Shown here piece by piece: positions 9,855-20,381 of a stretch of 64,000 nt of DNA. Position numbers and translations under genes: made by a program. Positions within the stretch are counted from its first letter, which is position 1. Every line of letters starts with the position of its first letter. The DNA is from Hexactinellida sp. DTS-2022 (Eukaryota > Porifera > Hexactinellida). The stretch covers positions 5,704,001 through 5,768,000 of the forward strand of contig JAPNXP010000009.1 of NCBI GenBank assembly GCA_028753945.1. Reading direction: 5' to 3'. Under the pieces are notes generated by a model. The model saw only the letters and a list, made by a program, of their open reading frames with translations. It did not search any database and was not told the DNA's origin.

Positions 9855-10918
9855 ATCTGGCCATGGACCCTACTATAACGTTTTTACTTGAAGAAGCACA
9901 CTAATTATTCCAATGATTACTGCCTAAGTATAACAAATAATTATGCTATCGCTCCCAAAGTTCAATTACCACTGAAGTGAAATTCACATGAAATTTAAAC
10001 TATAATATAATTATAAACTGCTTTGGCACTGCAAAGTTAACATTCTTTTACAGCTTATTAATTTGTCTCGCAAGTGGTTATTACAGCTTTCGCTATGTAT
10101 AGGAATAGGATGGCGCTGATTTCATTAATTTTTAACGCTGACTCAATTCTCAATTCTCAATTTATGCTTAGCTAATCATACCCCTCTCAGTTATTTTTGT
10201 TCCACTTTTGGAATTATTTACGTTAAATCCGCTGCTGGCATTCTCTGTAGACATTGTTCTACGTAAATTATTTATTAACGAGCCCTTCGGTCTCTGTCGA
10301 TTAGCGACGGATCGGTGCTACCTTGCTACCATGGAAAATGGTAGTGTATGTTATATACAACCCTTTCTACCATTTTACCAATAATACCCGTTGGAAACTA
10401 ACTTCTAGGTTGATTTTAATTTTAATTAATTTGTTTACTTATTTGTGTAAACAACAATAGCAAATATTCATATTAGAAATCAGCATACTTGTTTACCTAT
10501 TATAACATTTGGAACTTAGTCTCTATCTCAATTATAAATGCGGTTTCTATTCCCCCATCACTTTAATACCTCCCGGACAAACACACAAACTCACACAACA
10601 ATCGAGTTTTAATCATATAGATTTATTTCGTCCGAATTAATAGTATAGTACGTAATACGTATGTATTATGTAACATAGAACCAGTCTTGTATTCAGAACA
10701 TTTATACCAGTTTTCTGCAAACTTTTGTATAAGCAAATTTCATAGATTTTAGTCAACTCCTCTTAATTATTAATGGATCTAACTTGTCCCATTAAGCGAG
10801 ACGAGTTTTTCTTTTAGTTGTCCCGATTAACTGTCGGCTGTATTCCACAATCCCCGCATTTTAAATATGATAAACTCAAACAACTAAGCATCTAGTAATA
10901 CTAGACTTACAGCATGAC

Positions 10919-11866
10919 TCACATAATCATACTGAGAACCAAGAAGCACCCAATAATCAGGATAATGATTAACATATGATCGAGTGCTCCAGTCGCTATA
11001 TCACTTCTTCCGAACTCAGCTATAGTGTTCTTTACTTCAATAATCTCCCATTTGAAATACTTTCTTAAATTCGCTTTGGGTAATTTCCAACCGTACAGTA
11101 TGCCGTTAATCGGAGTCAACCTTCCTGTGATATCTCCTTTGTCCAAATACTTATACCCCGGCCCGATTCCATGGTAGTATCTGAGGTAACCTGTTGCGTC
11201 GTGAATAATTCCATTCTTCTTGAAACTAGGCATTTTAGACAAGGCCCGGTATAAAATATTGGCATTGTTCGGACCTACAATGCCACCAGTTGGGTTGAGC
11301 AGAGCTCCCAATGCGGGATGGAGTCCCAACGCATCTCCAACTATTTTACCGAAAATGAGATGATGCTTTGAAGCACGGAATTGACTAGTAGTTTCATTGT
11401 TGAGTTCAATTTCTTCTGCTCCATTGTTCAATATATAGCTCATTCTCTTTTCGTACAGGTCCATGAATAGGTCAAAGTTGGATTTGAAATCAGCGAAATT
11501 ATATATTTCAATTCCACATGCTCTAGCCATGTTCTCAACATGATCTTTCAAGACTTGATGATACACCTCTTGACTGAGGGGCAGAGTAGAAATTGCTCTC
11601 AATACTTCGAGAATGTGGAGCATCGATTTGTTGAGAAGTTTGAAATTATAGCTTCCATCGAAGGGCGTGAGCATTAGTTCATTGGTTGATAAAGTGAATA
11701 TGTACTCTTTCCATTCGAGGAACCAATCATCATTGAATTGTTTTGGAGAGAATAAGTAGTCTTTCCTTTCCGTAGGGATCGTGTCTAGATGAAGCAATTC
11801 ACAAAATGGAGAATCTTCATTTGCATTGCGAATCAACGTAATGGAAGGTCTATGCCTGGTTATCAT
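10919..11866 (-). CDS. Unknown tail-anchored membrane protein, copy 2
   Basis: 315 aa, paralogue of 6892-7839. About 17 residues differ, for example Ser-Glu-Tyr to Asn-Glu-Asp near residue 17, AMSLLPS to ALSKMPS and GFKL to GWKL. The central LLNPTGGIVGPNN block and the C-terminal hydrophobic helix are kept. Most differences are amino-acid substitutions with no stops or frameshifts, so both copies appear to be maintained. Upstream, a one-base insertion relative to copy 1 closes the longer frame, supporting the ATG at 11866. Family not recognised. Confidence 0.7.
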   Translation of the reverse strand: MITRHRPSITLIRNANEDSPFCELLHLDTIPTERKDYLFSPKQFNDDWFLEWKEYIFTLSTNELMLTPFDGSYNFKLLNKSMLHILEVLRAISTLPLSQEVYHQVLKDHVENMARACGIEIYNFADFKSNFDLFMDLYEKRMSYILNNGAEEIELNNETTSQFRASKHHLIFGKIVGDALGLHPALGALLNPTGGIVGPNNANILYRALSKMPSFKKNGIIHDATGYLRYYHGIGPGYKYLDKGDITGRLTPINGILYGWKLPKANLRKYFKWEIIEVKNTIAEFGRSDIATGALDHMLIIILIIGCFLVLSMIM

Positions 11867-12324
11867 CTTGTGATTTAGTATAGATTGGCGTATATCTTCT
11901 CAATATCAGTTTGCAATATGTTTTGTTAGTTAACGAGTTATCTTTAAATAGGGTAGTAGCTGCCTATTGAGTTACTGCATTAGGTACCACTTGCATGAAT
12001 TAATGTATTGGCTATGTAGTAACTAGTAAATGAATTAACGAGTTGTTAAATTATCAACATCATTCCTAACCTTAATTAGTCATTCTAATTGTATACCCAA
12101 AAGGTCAAATAGGAGAAATATTGACTTTTCCATATGTACTGTACAACTATTCGAGTATGAGATAGATTTTATTCGTTTATCGAAATGTCGACATTTGATA
12201 ATTTCAGCTCAAGCTTTCATACGGTTTATCATCACAGAAAATACATGTATTCTTCTAAACAGCTGCGAAAATCAATTCAAAGATTCCGTAAGTATTTTTT
12301 GTTCCAATTTACAACATCTATCTA

Positions 12325-12348
12325 TCTGTATATTAAAAGCGCAATTGT

Positions 12349-12380
<32 letters not shown>

Positions 12381-12450
12381 GGGATGTTTGTCCAGAATTA
12401 ATTGAAAAGACTACGAGTCCCAGAAAGCTGAAAATTTGTATACAGGGGTA
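12325..12450 (+). repeat. Helitron-like dispersed repeat, copy 1
   Basis: Starts GTATATTAAAAGCGCAATTG, runs through a (TG)n tract and TTTGTCCAGAATT, and includes GAGTCCCAGAAAGCTGAAAA and TTGTATACAGG. The same order is found at 13625-13730. The T-rich TATATTAAAAGCGAAATTGTTGTGTG start resembles 5' ends of Helitron-like elements, but no Rep/helicase ORF is present. Confidence 0.5.
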
Positions 12451-13062
12451 ATTTTGTACTGCGACAACGATCTATTGGTTTTTGAAACAAAATAGCGGGA
12501 TTATGACGTCATAGTTGCGAAAAACAGATATTTCGCACTAGCTTCCCAATTTTGCTCCGATTTGTAGAAAATTCAAAGCATTAGACGTACACTAAATTTC
12601 TACACCTGATAGCAGTTCACGAATTCCCATTTTTTCTTCTGATTGTGCACGGTTAATTAATTAGTCCCTACACTAATCAACCATAAATAGTGTATCGTAC
12701 CAACACAGGTATAGCAAAGTGCAAAATCGATTTTCGATTGTGTTCTATTGCAAACAATTCAAGTAAGAGTAATTAACGAAAGTTATTAGTTCAAATGTAT
12801 CATATTATTCTTAGCACTATGTGGGTGATCTGCTTGTTTGGTTAACAAGAATGCACTCGAGTACTTCTCTGATGCATTGTTTATTTATTACACCTATATT
12901 GGCTTCCTATTAATAAGACAATTAATGGGATTACGTAATTTCTAACCTATACAGAAATTATGAAATTAATTAAGTAGTTGATTCATCAAGGATTTAGGAT
13001 CTGTCTAATTATGAGATTAATATGTTTATTATTACTATCAATAAAATCAAATATTTTACAAC

Positions 13063-13167
13063 CCTGGATTTAACCTCTGCATAATAATGGTTTAATGGTG
13101 AGAACAAGACCGCGAAGCGGTCTTATTCTCATCTTTAAACCATTATTATGCAGAGATTAAATCCAGG
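13063..13167. repeat. 105-bp near-perfect hairpin
   Basis: CCTGGATTTAACCTCTGC at the left pairs with GCAGAGATTAAATCCAGG at the right. Pairing continues inward through AATGG and ACAAGACCGC to the GAA loop inside GCGAAGC, with only a few mismatches over ~51-nt arms. Confidence 0.9.
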
Positions 13168-13514
13168 CTAAGTAAATTACTTTGCAATATAATATACTGC
13201 ACAATAAATAATTGTGTATAATTTATCAGCCACGGGTTTCAATTTATTTGAGCTAACAAGCTAACCTTTTAATGGAGCTGAAATGAGCTACCTTAATTAA
13301 GAATTATTGAGACAATATCATATATTATTAACTAATAATTAATAACTAATAAGTAATGAGAATAACATACATAACACATCATTTCCCAAACAGATTACAT
13401 TAACGAATCACAACCCAGAATGAATTTAAGCGCGCGTTAAGTAGTGTGTGTAATATACTAGCCACAGGTTAACTTATTTATTATTAATATTACTGTCTTT
13501 TAGAGGAGGGAAAG

Positions 13515-13615
13515 GCCGCGAAGCGGCCGTTAATTGCATCGCGTAGTGCCTACACGAACGAACAAAGGTCGCGAAGCGACCTTTGTGAGAGAGTGATCCG
13601 TCGCGAAGCGACCGA
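13515..13615. repeat. Three consecutive GCGAAGC stem-loops
   Basis: GGCCGCGAAGCGGCC (about 13514-13528), CAAAGGTCGCGAAGCGACC (about 13563-13581, pairing onward into CTTTG) and GTCGCGAAGCGAC (about 13600-13612). All close on the same GCGAAGC core, also present at 13112-13118. The array ends in GACCGAAGGGCTCG, the complement of the CGAGCCCTTCGGTC motif at 10280 and 14275. Confidence 0.85.
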
Positions 13616-13624
13616 GACCGAAGG

Positions 13625-13730
13625 GCTCGTATATTAAAAGCGAAATTGTTGTGTGTGCGTTTGTTTGTTTGTCCAGAATTATTGGAAAGACTACAAGTCC
13701 CAGAAAGCTGAAAATTTGTATACAGGTGAT
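13625..13730 (+). repeat. Helitron-like dispersed repeat, copy 2
   Basis: Begins CGTATATTAAAAGCGAAATT and matches the order of 12325-12450 through GTCCCAGAAAGCTGAAAA and TTTGTATACAGG. It immediately follows the GCGAAGC stem-loop array, which could be the 3' end of one element abutting the 5' end of the next. Confidence 0.5.
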
Positions 13731-14439
13731 TGATAATTTGCCTTAATTAAGATAAAATCATGTAAAGTTTGTATCATAAAATACATGTCTAATTATCCCT
13801 TACCCTCACGCATTTTATAATCAGCGATCAAGGCAAAAACTGAACACTCCGGATTCCATATACTGCGGGTTTTCCGTTAGTAGGTGGATATATTGATGGA
13901 TTGGTGGGATTTGGATCGTTGCTGTGTTAAATTCTTCATCAACATCCTCGAACAAGATTTCTCTTGAGCAAGGGTGGGTTTGGTTAACCGATTTGAGGCT
14001 ACGGTTACAATTCGTTTTCTCGCCACGGTTAACCGGTTAATTAACCGCCCATCCTACTCAATTCAATAAATCCTTTATAAAATTTGATTATACTAGAGAA
14101 TAAGACTCAGCTGTAAAAAGTATAACCGCTTAAGTAAATTAACTGATACATTTCGTGCTTTAGGTAAATTTAAATCAATGTTGTCTAAGAAAATTTATTA
14201 AGTTAAGATGAGAAATGGATTTAGGACTAACATATTCTGATAAAATTCAAAAATCTTAATACTTTATACATTAACGAGCCCTTCGGTCTCGGTCGCTTTG
14301 CGACGGATCGGTGCTACGCACCTCAAGTTAACGTTCGCTGTGCGGTCTTACTCCTCACCCTTTCTATCATGGAAAATGGTAGAAAGGGACGTTTTATACA
14401 TCATGTTATAAGATTTCCATAGTTTTAACTTGTTTTACA

Positions 14440-14945
14440 TATTGAAAATTTATGAGTGCAAATTCGTGTTTAGCATACTTGTTTACCTATATTATCCGTT
14501 GAGAGCAATCTTCTAGGTTGATTTTGAATTTTCATTAATTTGTTTACTTATTTGTGTCAACAACAACAACAAATATTAATATTAGAAAATTTTAAACGCG
14601 AAAATCGTGTTCAGCATACTTGTTAACCTATAATACCCGTTGAAAGCTAACTTCTAGGTTGATTTTGAATTTTCATTAATTTGTTTACCTATTTTTGTGT
14701 CAACAACAACAACAAATATTAATAATAGAAATTTCTAAATGCGAAATTCGTGTTCAGCATACTTGTTTACCTATAAAACCCGTCGAAAGCTAACTTCTAG
14801 GTTGATTTTGAATTTTCATTAATTTGTTTACCTATTTGTGTAAACAACAACAACAAATATTAATATGAGAAATTTATAAACGCGAAATTCGTGTTCAGCA
14901 TACTTGTTAACCTATTATAACATTTGTTACCTATTATAACATTTG
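14440..14945. repeat. ~142-bp tandem repeat, about 3.5 units
   Basis: The phrase CAGCATACTTGTTAACCTAT and variants recur at about 14470, 14613, 14753 and 14895, a spacing of 140-145 bp. Each unit also has TAACTTCTAGGTTGATTTTG, TTTTCATTAATTTGTTTACC and an AACAACAACAACAAATATTA run. A single related unit is at about 10370-10510. Central tandem arrays of this size are usual in short Helitron-like elements; the end at 15000-15060 would fit. Confidence 0.75.
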
Positions 14946-15709
14946 AAAGTTAGTTTATATCCCAATATTAATTGCGGTTTCTATTCCCCCATCACTTTAA
15001 TATAATCCGGACAAACACACACACACACAAACAACAATCGAGATTTAATAATATAGATTTACCAATAACTCTGTGATATTCAACAGACCGGCTAACTGGT
15101 TAATAAAATCTTTAACCGTTAACTAATGTCAGCAACGGTTAACCGGTTAGCCGGTTAACCGAATCCAGCCTTGTCTTGAGTTTAGAGGAATTTTTTGAGG
15201 ATTAAAATTGATATTTTCTTCGAAGACTTCTTCATTTGTAGAACATCCACTAGCTTCAATTTTTAAAGTAGAAATGGCTAGAGTAGCTGCTTCATTTTCT
15301 TATACGATTTTCTGTATCTTTGGTTTATTGATTTCTATAGTGGTAATTACCATTCCTAATTGAGTGTTATCATGTTTCGGATGATAACACTAATATATTA
15401 TTATGATAATAATTTAGAAAATAATACAACTAACTATACAAATAATAAAGTTTTAATTTGTTGTCAGTCAGTAAGGTAGGCGCATGCGCTCAGTAATTGT
15501 CCATTTACGAATACCGACATATCGATACAAGAATAAACCCATGTCATGTTTATAGTATATGTTTTAGATCGTCAATATTAGTCATGTATAAAGTATCTTC
15601 TCCTTTCATTCCTTTATTTACATAGCATTGACTTCAATAGACCCTTTCACCAGGTCTTTACTGTATAGTAATGCTGTTTTAATGCTTAGCCAATGTTCCT
15701 ATTTACCGA

Positions 15710-16561
15710 ATGACTCATAACGAAAAGAGGGCAGAATGGTGGCGAGAGGGTCTCATCGGTCTGGGGGTGGGTGTGCTCTATGGGACAACTAGCGTGTGTG
15801 TCGGTCACCCATTTGATACAATTAAAACTAAAATGCAGGCACAGCCAGGTTTTGAAAAACCGAATATGATTCAATCGTTCATCAAAACAGTAAGGGAACA
15901 GGGAATTAGAGGTTTGTATCGAGGTAGCTTGCCACCTCTATTCGGATCTGGAATCTATAGATCCGCACAGTTCGCTGTTTACGAAGGGTTTTATACTTAC
16001 CTTGGTACCAACCATGCATGGAGCACTTATGAATTCCCTCTGACCGGGGGATTGCAGGCTAGAGTGCTGATCGCTGGTTCAGCTGCCTCTACAGTTCGCG
16101 CGTTGATAGAGAGTCCATTGGAGTATGCAAAGGTTAGAGGTCAGACGGGACTGAATTGGCGTTTTGTAGATTTGTACAAAGGTTTTAATATCACTTGGAT
16201 TCGGACTATGGGGTTAATGTGTACCTATTTTATACTCATCGACTGGGGGAGAAGGAACGCAAAGGAAGCTTTTGAAACGCCTATTTTGGGACCTTTCCTC
16301 GCCTCGGGGTTGGCTGCAACTGCCGCTTGGTGGATCGTGTGGCCATTTGAATATATGAAATCCCAGGTGCAGTGTGACTACGGTAAGAGCATGCCGCTGC
16401 TGCAGAGGATGCGTCTTATAGTCAGGGAGAGGGGCGGGTTCTTTGCACTGTATAGAGGAATTGGCCCTGGAACCATCCGTAGCTTCCTAGCTAACGGAAC
16501 GAGTATGATTGTTATGCAATTTGCTCAGAAAAAAGTAACTGAATGGGGACTGAGGGGCTGA
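15710..16561 (+). CDS. Mitochondrial carrier family (SLC25) protein
   Basis: 283 aa, single exon. It has the three ~100-residue repeats of inner-membrane SLC25 carriers. The signature Pro-x-[Asp/Glu]-x-x-[Lys/Arg] occurs in each: PFDTIKTKMQ in repeat 1, PLEYAKVRGQ in repeat 2 and PFEYMKSQVQ in repeat 3. Each is followed by a GLYRGSLPP/ALYRGIGPG-type loop or its variant DLYKGFN. The TWIRTMG and GTIRSFLANG segments are typical of even helices. The two Glu (not Asp) signatures and overall look are closest to the amino-acid/carnitine-type SLC25 branch, but the substrate cannot be fixed by eye. The ATG at 15710 gives a short N terminus before helix 1, normal for the family. Confidence 0.92.
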   Translation: MTHNEKRAEWWREGLIGLGVGVLYGTTSVCVGHPFDTIKTKMQAQPGFEKPNMIQSFIKTVREQGIRGLYRGSLPPLFGSGIYRSAQFAVYEGFYTYLGTNHAWSTYEFPLTGGLQARVLIAGSAASTVRALIESPLEYAKVRGQTGLNWRFVDLYKGFNITWIRTMGLMCTYFILIDWGRRNAKEAFETPILGPFLASGLAATAAWWIVWPFEYMKSQVQCDYGKSMPLLQRMRLIVRERGGFFALYRGIGPGTIRSFLANGTSMIVMQFAQKKVTEWGLRG

Positions 16562-17756
16562 TAAGCACTTAACAACTCATCTTATTATATTATGTAATAT
16601 TAATAATTGTTATACTATTTGAATAAAATTTATCAATTTGTTTCTAACTATCGGAGTTACAAACGCATTTTACTTTGACTTTGTCATTTTTACTTTCGTT
16701 GTTATGTTTATATTTATAGTGGCTCGTTAATCCAGGCAAATGAGCCTTAATAACAACTTCCCTTTGTGGCGAATCCTCTTTTCTACACAGATCATCTTAG
16801 TTTACACACAGAAAATACACACAAAAATTTTCAAGTCTTAATGTTGAGTAGTTTTGGTAGAACTGCCCGTAACTCGCCTCACCCTTAAGCAATTATATGG
16901 TATTTTAGACAAATTTCTCACGCGGCCGGCTTGTTGGCTCATTATTTAGTAAATATTGGTAAAATCTAGTAAAATAATAAATTTATTCTTGTATTTACTC
17001 AGATTTATGCGGGACATGTGCATGTTTGCCAAATTCTTTATATTGATTGAACACTCATTAAAAGAATTATATTTTATGGTGTTTGCACAGAATTGGTGTT
17101 TACTTTTTTCATTTGTTTGGGATATACAATTTTTTTAGTTGAGTTGAGCTTATTTATTTATTTATTTAACATATAATAAGTATATTAAATTATAACATAC
17201 CGTATTTTCCACAATAAGCCCTTATTACAGAGACGGAACCGGTCGGGTCTGACGGCACCGGTCGAGATCTCTATGATCTATTCTATATCATAATGTCATA
17301 GTTTGTTTTGATTGAATCTGGCTCCAATAGCTCTTGAGAGCTTAGTCTTAAAGGAGGCTTCCTTAAATGGTCTATGGCCATAATATTTATTCCTAAATTA
17401 TATGACATGACACTACAGTAGATTCTTATTCTATTATTTATAAATTATTGCTAGCTATGATTGACCGGTCGACCGGCCGGTCGGGTCGGGTCAAATTTCC
17501 AACTGCACCGGTTGGGTCGGGTCATGAAAATCCCGACCGGTTCCATCTCTGCCTTATTGTTTTCGTGGGCCAAATTCACCCTCAAAATATTTGGAAAATC
17601 CAGGAAATAATATTTATGGCGTTTCTAATGGTTCTCAGCGACAGTAAACACACCGAAATTGCATAAACCAATTATTAGTCAATAGTTCATTATTAGCAGG
17701 TACATCCAACTTCTGAACTTCGTTATAACTTTATACCTAGTTATAATAGTCTTGCA
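16562..17756. other. Intergenic spacer with a hAT MITE
   Basis: AT-rich, no credible gene (a 60-codon ORF at 16956-17138 looks random). It contains the 324-bp hAT MITE at 17228-17551. The last ~200 bp would be the HELLS promoter/5' UTR; nothing specific seen. Confidence 0.6.
17228..17551. mobile_element. hAT-type MITE rich in ACCGGTCGGG
   Basis: Begins CAGAGACGGAACCGGTCGGG and ends CCCGACCGGTTCCATCTCTG, inverted repeats of 20 bp with one mismatch. Flanks CCTTATTA (17220-17227) and CCTTATTG (17552-17559) give a 7/8 target duplication. It is non-coding. Its CAGAGA ends resemble the hAT MITE in SF3A2 intron 1 (CAGAGATGCAG), so the two may share a transposase. Confidence 0.8.
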
Positions 17757-20381
17757 ATGTTTGAATTTTCCATTACAATGGAGTATTTGCAACCCGATCA
17801 TTTCCTTGAAGAGATGCCGTATACACAGCATCCCCCAATAATAATCCCGTCATCCTCTCCGGCTCACTCTGTGGAGTATCTCCCTTCCTCTCCAAAAGAT
17901 ATCCCGAGCGAAGAAATAGAGTTTGCATATTTTAAAAATGACTCACCTCCAGAATTGAGCCAGAATGTCAGCATAACACAGCAGGACACAATCACCATTC
18001 CCTCTTCTAGTCCCCACGCCAGGTTACGTGACGTAGCGCTTTCCCAGGAAATATGTGTCGAAGAGGACGAACATCCGTTCGCGTCTCCCTCACACGAAGA
18101 CAGGACTGATCAGGAAGACACGCTCTACTCGCCTAGCCAGGACACGTGCTGCTCCTCTCAGGTGTCCCTGGAGCAGAGAGATAAGGTTAAGCGCGTGAGC
18201 GAGGACGGGCTGTCTATGGAGGAGCGGTACGAGCGGCTGAACACGCTCCTGGACAGATCCGCGCTTTTCACGGAGGTGGTGGGGGGGCAGGTGCGCAAGC
18301 AGCAGGGGCGGCGCCGGCAGTGGCAGAAGAGGCGACCTCTCAAGAACCTGATCCTCACCGACATTTCCTCTCAGAAGGGGAACTCCCCTTCCCAGGAGTC
18401 CGTCGAGGAGGCGGAGCCGCCCCTCTCCAGAAAGAGAGGCCTGGAGTCCTCGCAAGAGGAGCAGGACCCCAAGCGCTTCAAGCCCGTTAACGTGCGCTAC
18501 TGCAACAACGAGGCTATTCCCTCGGAGCAGCCGCTGCTGCTGACAGGGGGCGTGCTCAGGAACTACCAGGTGGACGGGTACGACTGGCTGCGCATCCTAT
18601 ACGAGAACGGAATCAACGGGATCCTGGCTGACGAGATGGGCCTGGGCAAGACCATACAGACTATTGCGCTCATCTGCTACCTGGTGGAGAGAGGGGTCAA
18701 GGGTCCCTTTCTGATAGTCACGCCTCTGTCCACAATGCCGAACTGGATTAGAGAGTTCGAGAGGTTCGCCCCCACCATATACACCATAATGTACCACGGG
18801 GATAAGGTTTCCAGAAGTTTAAATCTCAAGAAAATTAAGACACGCGTCCGGATTCCCGGGAAATCCAATAGGCTACCAGTTGTTGTGATGCACTACGGTA
18901 TGATTAGGTATGATTTCAAAATGCTGAAGTCAATCAAGTGGAGCTACATGGTGCTAGACGAGGGGCACATGATTAAAAATAGTTTCACAAAAGTCAACCG
19001 TGGTATTAACAATTTCAACTGTGATAGTAGACTAATTCTAACAGGTACCCCTGTACAGAATAACCTCACTGAGCTGTGGAGCCTGCTTAACTTCCTGATG
19101 CCGGCCATATTCAATGACATAAACACTTTTAAACACTGGTTTGACGTGCGAGGCAATTTGAGAGAAGAAGTGATTGACAGAGAGAGACATAGGCCAATCA
19201 TCGAAATGATTCAGAAAATAATCCGGCCTTTCATAATGAGGAGAATGAAGTGTGACGTGGCACTCAACCTCCCGCCTAAAATGGAGATATTGGTTTACTG
19301 CCCGCTCACTCGAGTGCAGAAGAACTTCTACAAAGCCTTACTGAACAAAACTATAATGTCCATGATCCGAGAGGAGTACGGAATCAAGAGCGAGTTGGAA
19401 GAGAAAAAGGAAGACCAAAGGGTTGTACGTTCCAGCAGATCTGATGTGAACTATAAAGAGATGGATGACAGAGAATTCATGAATATTCTAAACGGGGTAG
19501 ATGACGTGCCCACTTCGTGGACAGGGGAGACTGAAAAGTTTGAAGAACCGGATTTGCTCCCGGTTCAGATTGAGGTGTCAGCTCAGATGCTGAGCATACA
19601 CATGCGTAAGGTCGTTAACCACCCGTACCTAATAGCACATCCGTACGATCAGTTGGCGGAAGGCAGAGCTCTGATAATCTCGGAAGACATGGTACAGGTA
19701 TCCGGGAAGATGCGTATCCTAGATCAGATGCTGAAGACATTGATTCAAAAGGGACACAAGATGTTGATATACTCACAATGGGTCCGGATCCTAGATCTGG
19801 TCCAGGACCTGATGGAACTGAGAGATATAGAGTTTGTGCGGCTGCAGGGAGCACACGCGCTCTCCCAGAGAGAGAAGGCAATCGAAGAGTTCCAAACAAA
19901 CCCAGATATAAAGTGCTTCCTGATCACCACCAGGGCCGGGGGGCTCGGGCTGAACCTGATAGCAGCTGACACGGTTATCATATTCGACTCTGATTGGAAC
20001 CCTCACGTGGACCAGCAGGCAACGGACAGGTGCCATCGCATCGGACAAACCCTCCCCGTTATCGTGTATAGACTCGTGGCTGCTCACACTATAGATCAGA
20101 GACTAGTGGAGCGGGCGTTTACAAAGAAGAAGCTTGACAAGATTCTCATAAACAATAAAGATTTCTGCAAAAACTCTTGGACCCAGAACAAGATTAACAC
20201 TCTGCGGATTGAAGATCTCCAGGAGCTGCTTACAGAGCTGGAGTACGACAAACTGATTGGAGAGGGAGACGAGTTCACAGAGGAACAGATGCGCATACTC
20301 TTGGACAGGCCCGGGCTCATCGAGGGCATGATCAATGAGGTCTTCAAAGTTGTTTCTAATGAGCCTCAGAAGAATGAGTAA
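17757..20381 (+). CDS. HELLS: SNF2-family chromatin remodeller, HELLS/LSH-like, single exon
   Basis: 874 aa. HELLS/LSH (DDM1 in plants) is an ATP-dependent nucleosome remodeller needed for DNA methylation and heterochromatin. The N-terminal ~240 residues are low-complexity and acidic. Helicase motifs: Gln-box region NYQVDGYDWL; Walker A DEMGLGKT at residues 292-299; Walker B LDEGH at 400-404 (DEGH as in HELLS); motif III LTGTPVQNN; the DVALNLPPK segment, like DVALEVPPK of HELLS; then the C-terminal lobe VNHPYL, SGKMRILDQML, STRAGGLGLNL-type TTRAGGLGLNLIAADT, and DRCHRIGQTLPVIVYRLV. The C terminus LLLD-like ILLDRPGLIEGM also matches HELLS. Starts at 17757 or 17778 are both possible. Vertebrate HELLS has many introns; this copy has none yet is fully open. 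Confidence 0.9.
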   Translation: MFEFSITMEYLQPDHFLEEMPYTQHPPIIIPSSSPAHSVEYLPSSPKDIPSEEIEFAYFKNDSPPELSQNVSITQQDTITIPSSSPHARLRDVALSQEICVEEDEHPFASPSHEDRTDQEDTLYSPSQDTCCSSQVSLEQRDKVKRVSEDGLSMEERYERLNTLLDRSALFTEVVGGQVRKQQGRRRQWQKRRPLKNLILTDISSQKGNSPSQESVEEAEPPLSRKRGLESSQEEQDPKRFKPVNVRYCNNEAIPSEQPLLLTGGVLRNYQVDGYDWLRILYENGINGILADEMGLGKTIQTIALICYLVERGVKGPFLIVTPLSTMPNWIREFERFAPTIYTIMYHGDKVSRSLNLKKIKTRVRIPGKSNRLPVVVMHYGMIRYDFKMLKSIKWSYMVLDEGHMIKNSFTKVNRGINNFNCDSRLILTGTPVQNNLTELWSLLNFLMPAIFNDINTFKHWFDVRGNLREEVIDRERHRPIIEMIQKIIRPFIMRRMKCDVALNLPPKMEILVYCPLTRVQKNFYKALLNKTIMSMIREEYGIKSELEEKKEDQRVVRSSRSDVNYKEMDDREFMNILNGVDDVPTSWTGETEKFEEPDLLPVQIEVSAQMLSIHMRKVVNHPYLIAHPYDQLAEGRALIISEDMVQVSGKMRILDQMLKTLIQKGHKMLIYSQWVRILDLVQDLMELRDIEFVRLQGAHALSQREKAIEEFQTNPDIKCFLITTRAGGLGLNLIAADTVIIFDSDWNPHVDQQATDRCHRIGQTLPVIVYRLVAAHTIDQRLVERAFTKKKLDKILINNKDFCKNSWTQNKINTLRIEDLQELLTELEYDKLIGEGDEFTEEQMRILLDRPGLIEGMINEVFKVVSNEPQKNE

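Larger units (their letters stand above)
8999..10918. other. Repeat-rich spacer between duplicated genes
   Basis: Contains CTACAAACCAAAACG-type short repeats (9001-9050) and the foldback element at 9213-9854. Sequence duplicated from the 6335-6700 region follows at about 9868-10010 and 10670-10760. Between those blocks is an insertion of repeat DNA (about 10230-10660) with the CGAGCCCTTCGGTCTC motif, one unit of the ~142-bp repeat seen at 14440-14945, and a Helitron-like end near 10570-10620. No gene. Confidence 0.6.
11867..15709. other. Gene-free repeat island, 3.8 kb
   Basis: No ORF with a recognisable product. It holds a (TG)n tract (about 12352-12381), a dispersed repeat at about 12325-12450 and 13625-13730, a 105-bp hairpin (13063-13167), four GCGAAGC mini-hairpins (13112-13609), a ~142-bp tandem array (14440-14945) and a Helitron-like end (about 15000-15060). 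An AACCGGTTAACCGG-rich stretch occurs at about 13985-14050 and again, inverted, at about 15085-15165. It looks like stacked non-autonomous elements. Confidence 0.6.

Noticed and set aside
12185-12451. Overlapping small ORFs with Cys-Val runs
   Set aside because: The Cys-Val run is the (TG)n microsatellite.
14440-14945. CRISPR-like array
   Set aside because: Units of ~142 bp with no short direct repeats separated by unique spacers; eukaryotic tandem repeat.
18090-18455. 121-codon antisense ORF inside HELLS
   Set aside because: Shadow of the GC-rich N-terminal coding region of HELLS on the other strand; other antisense ORFs there are similar.
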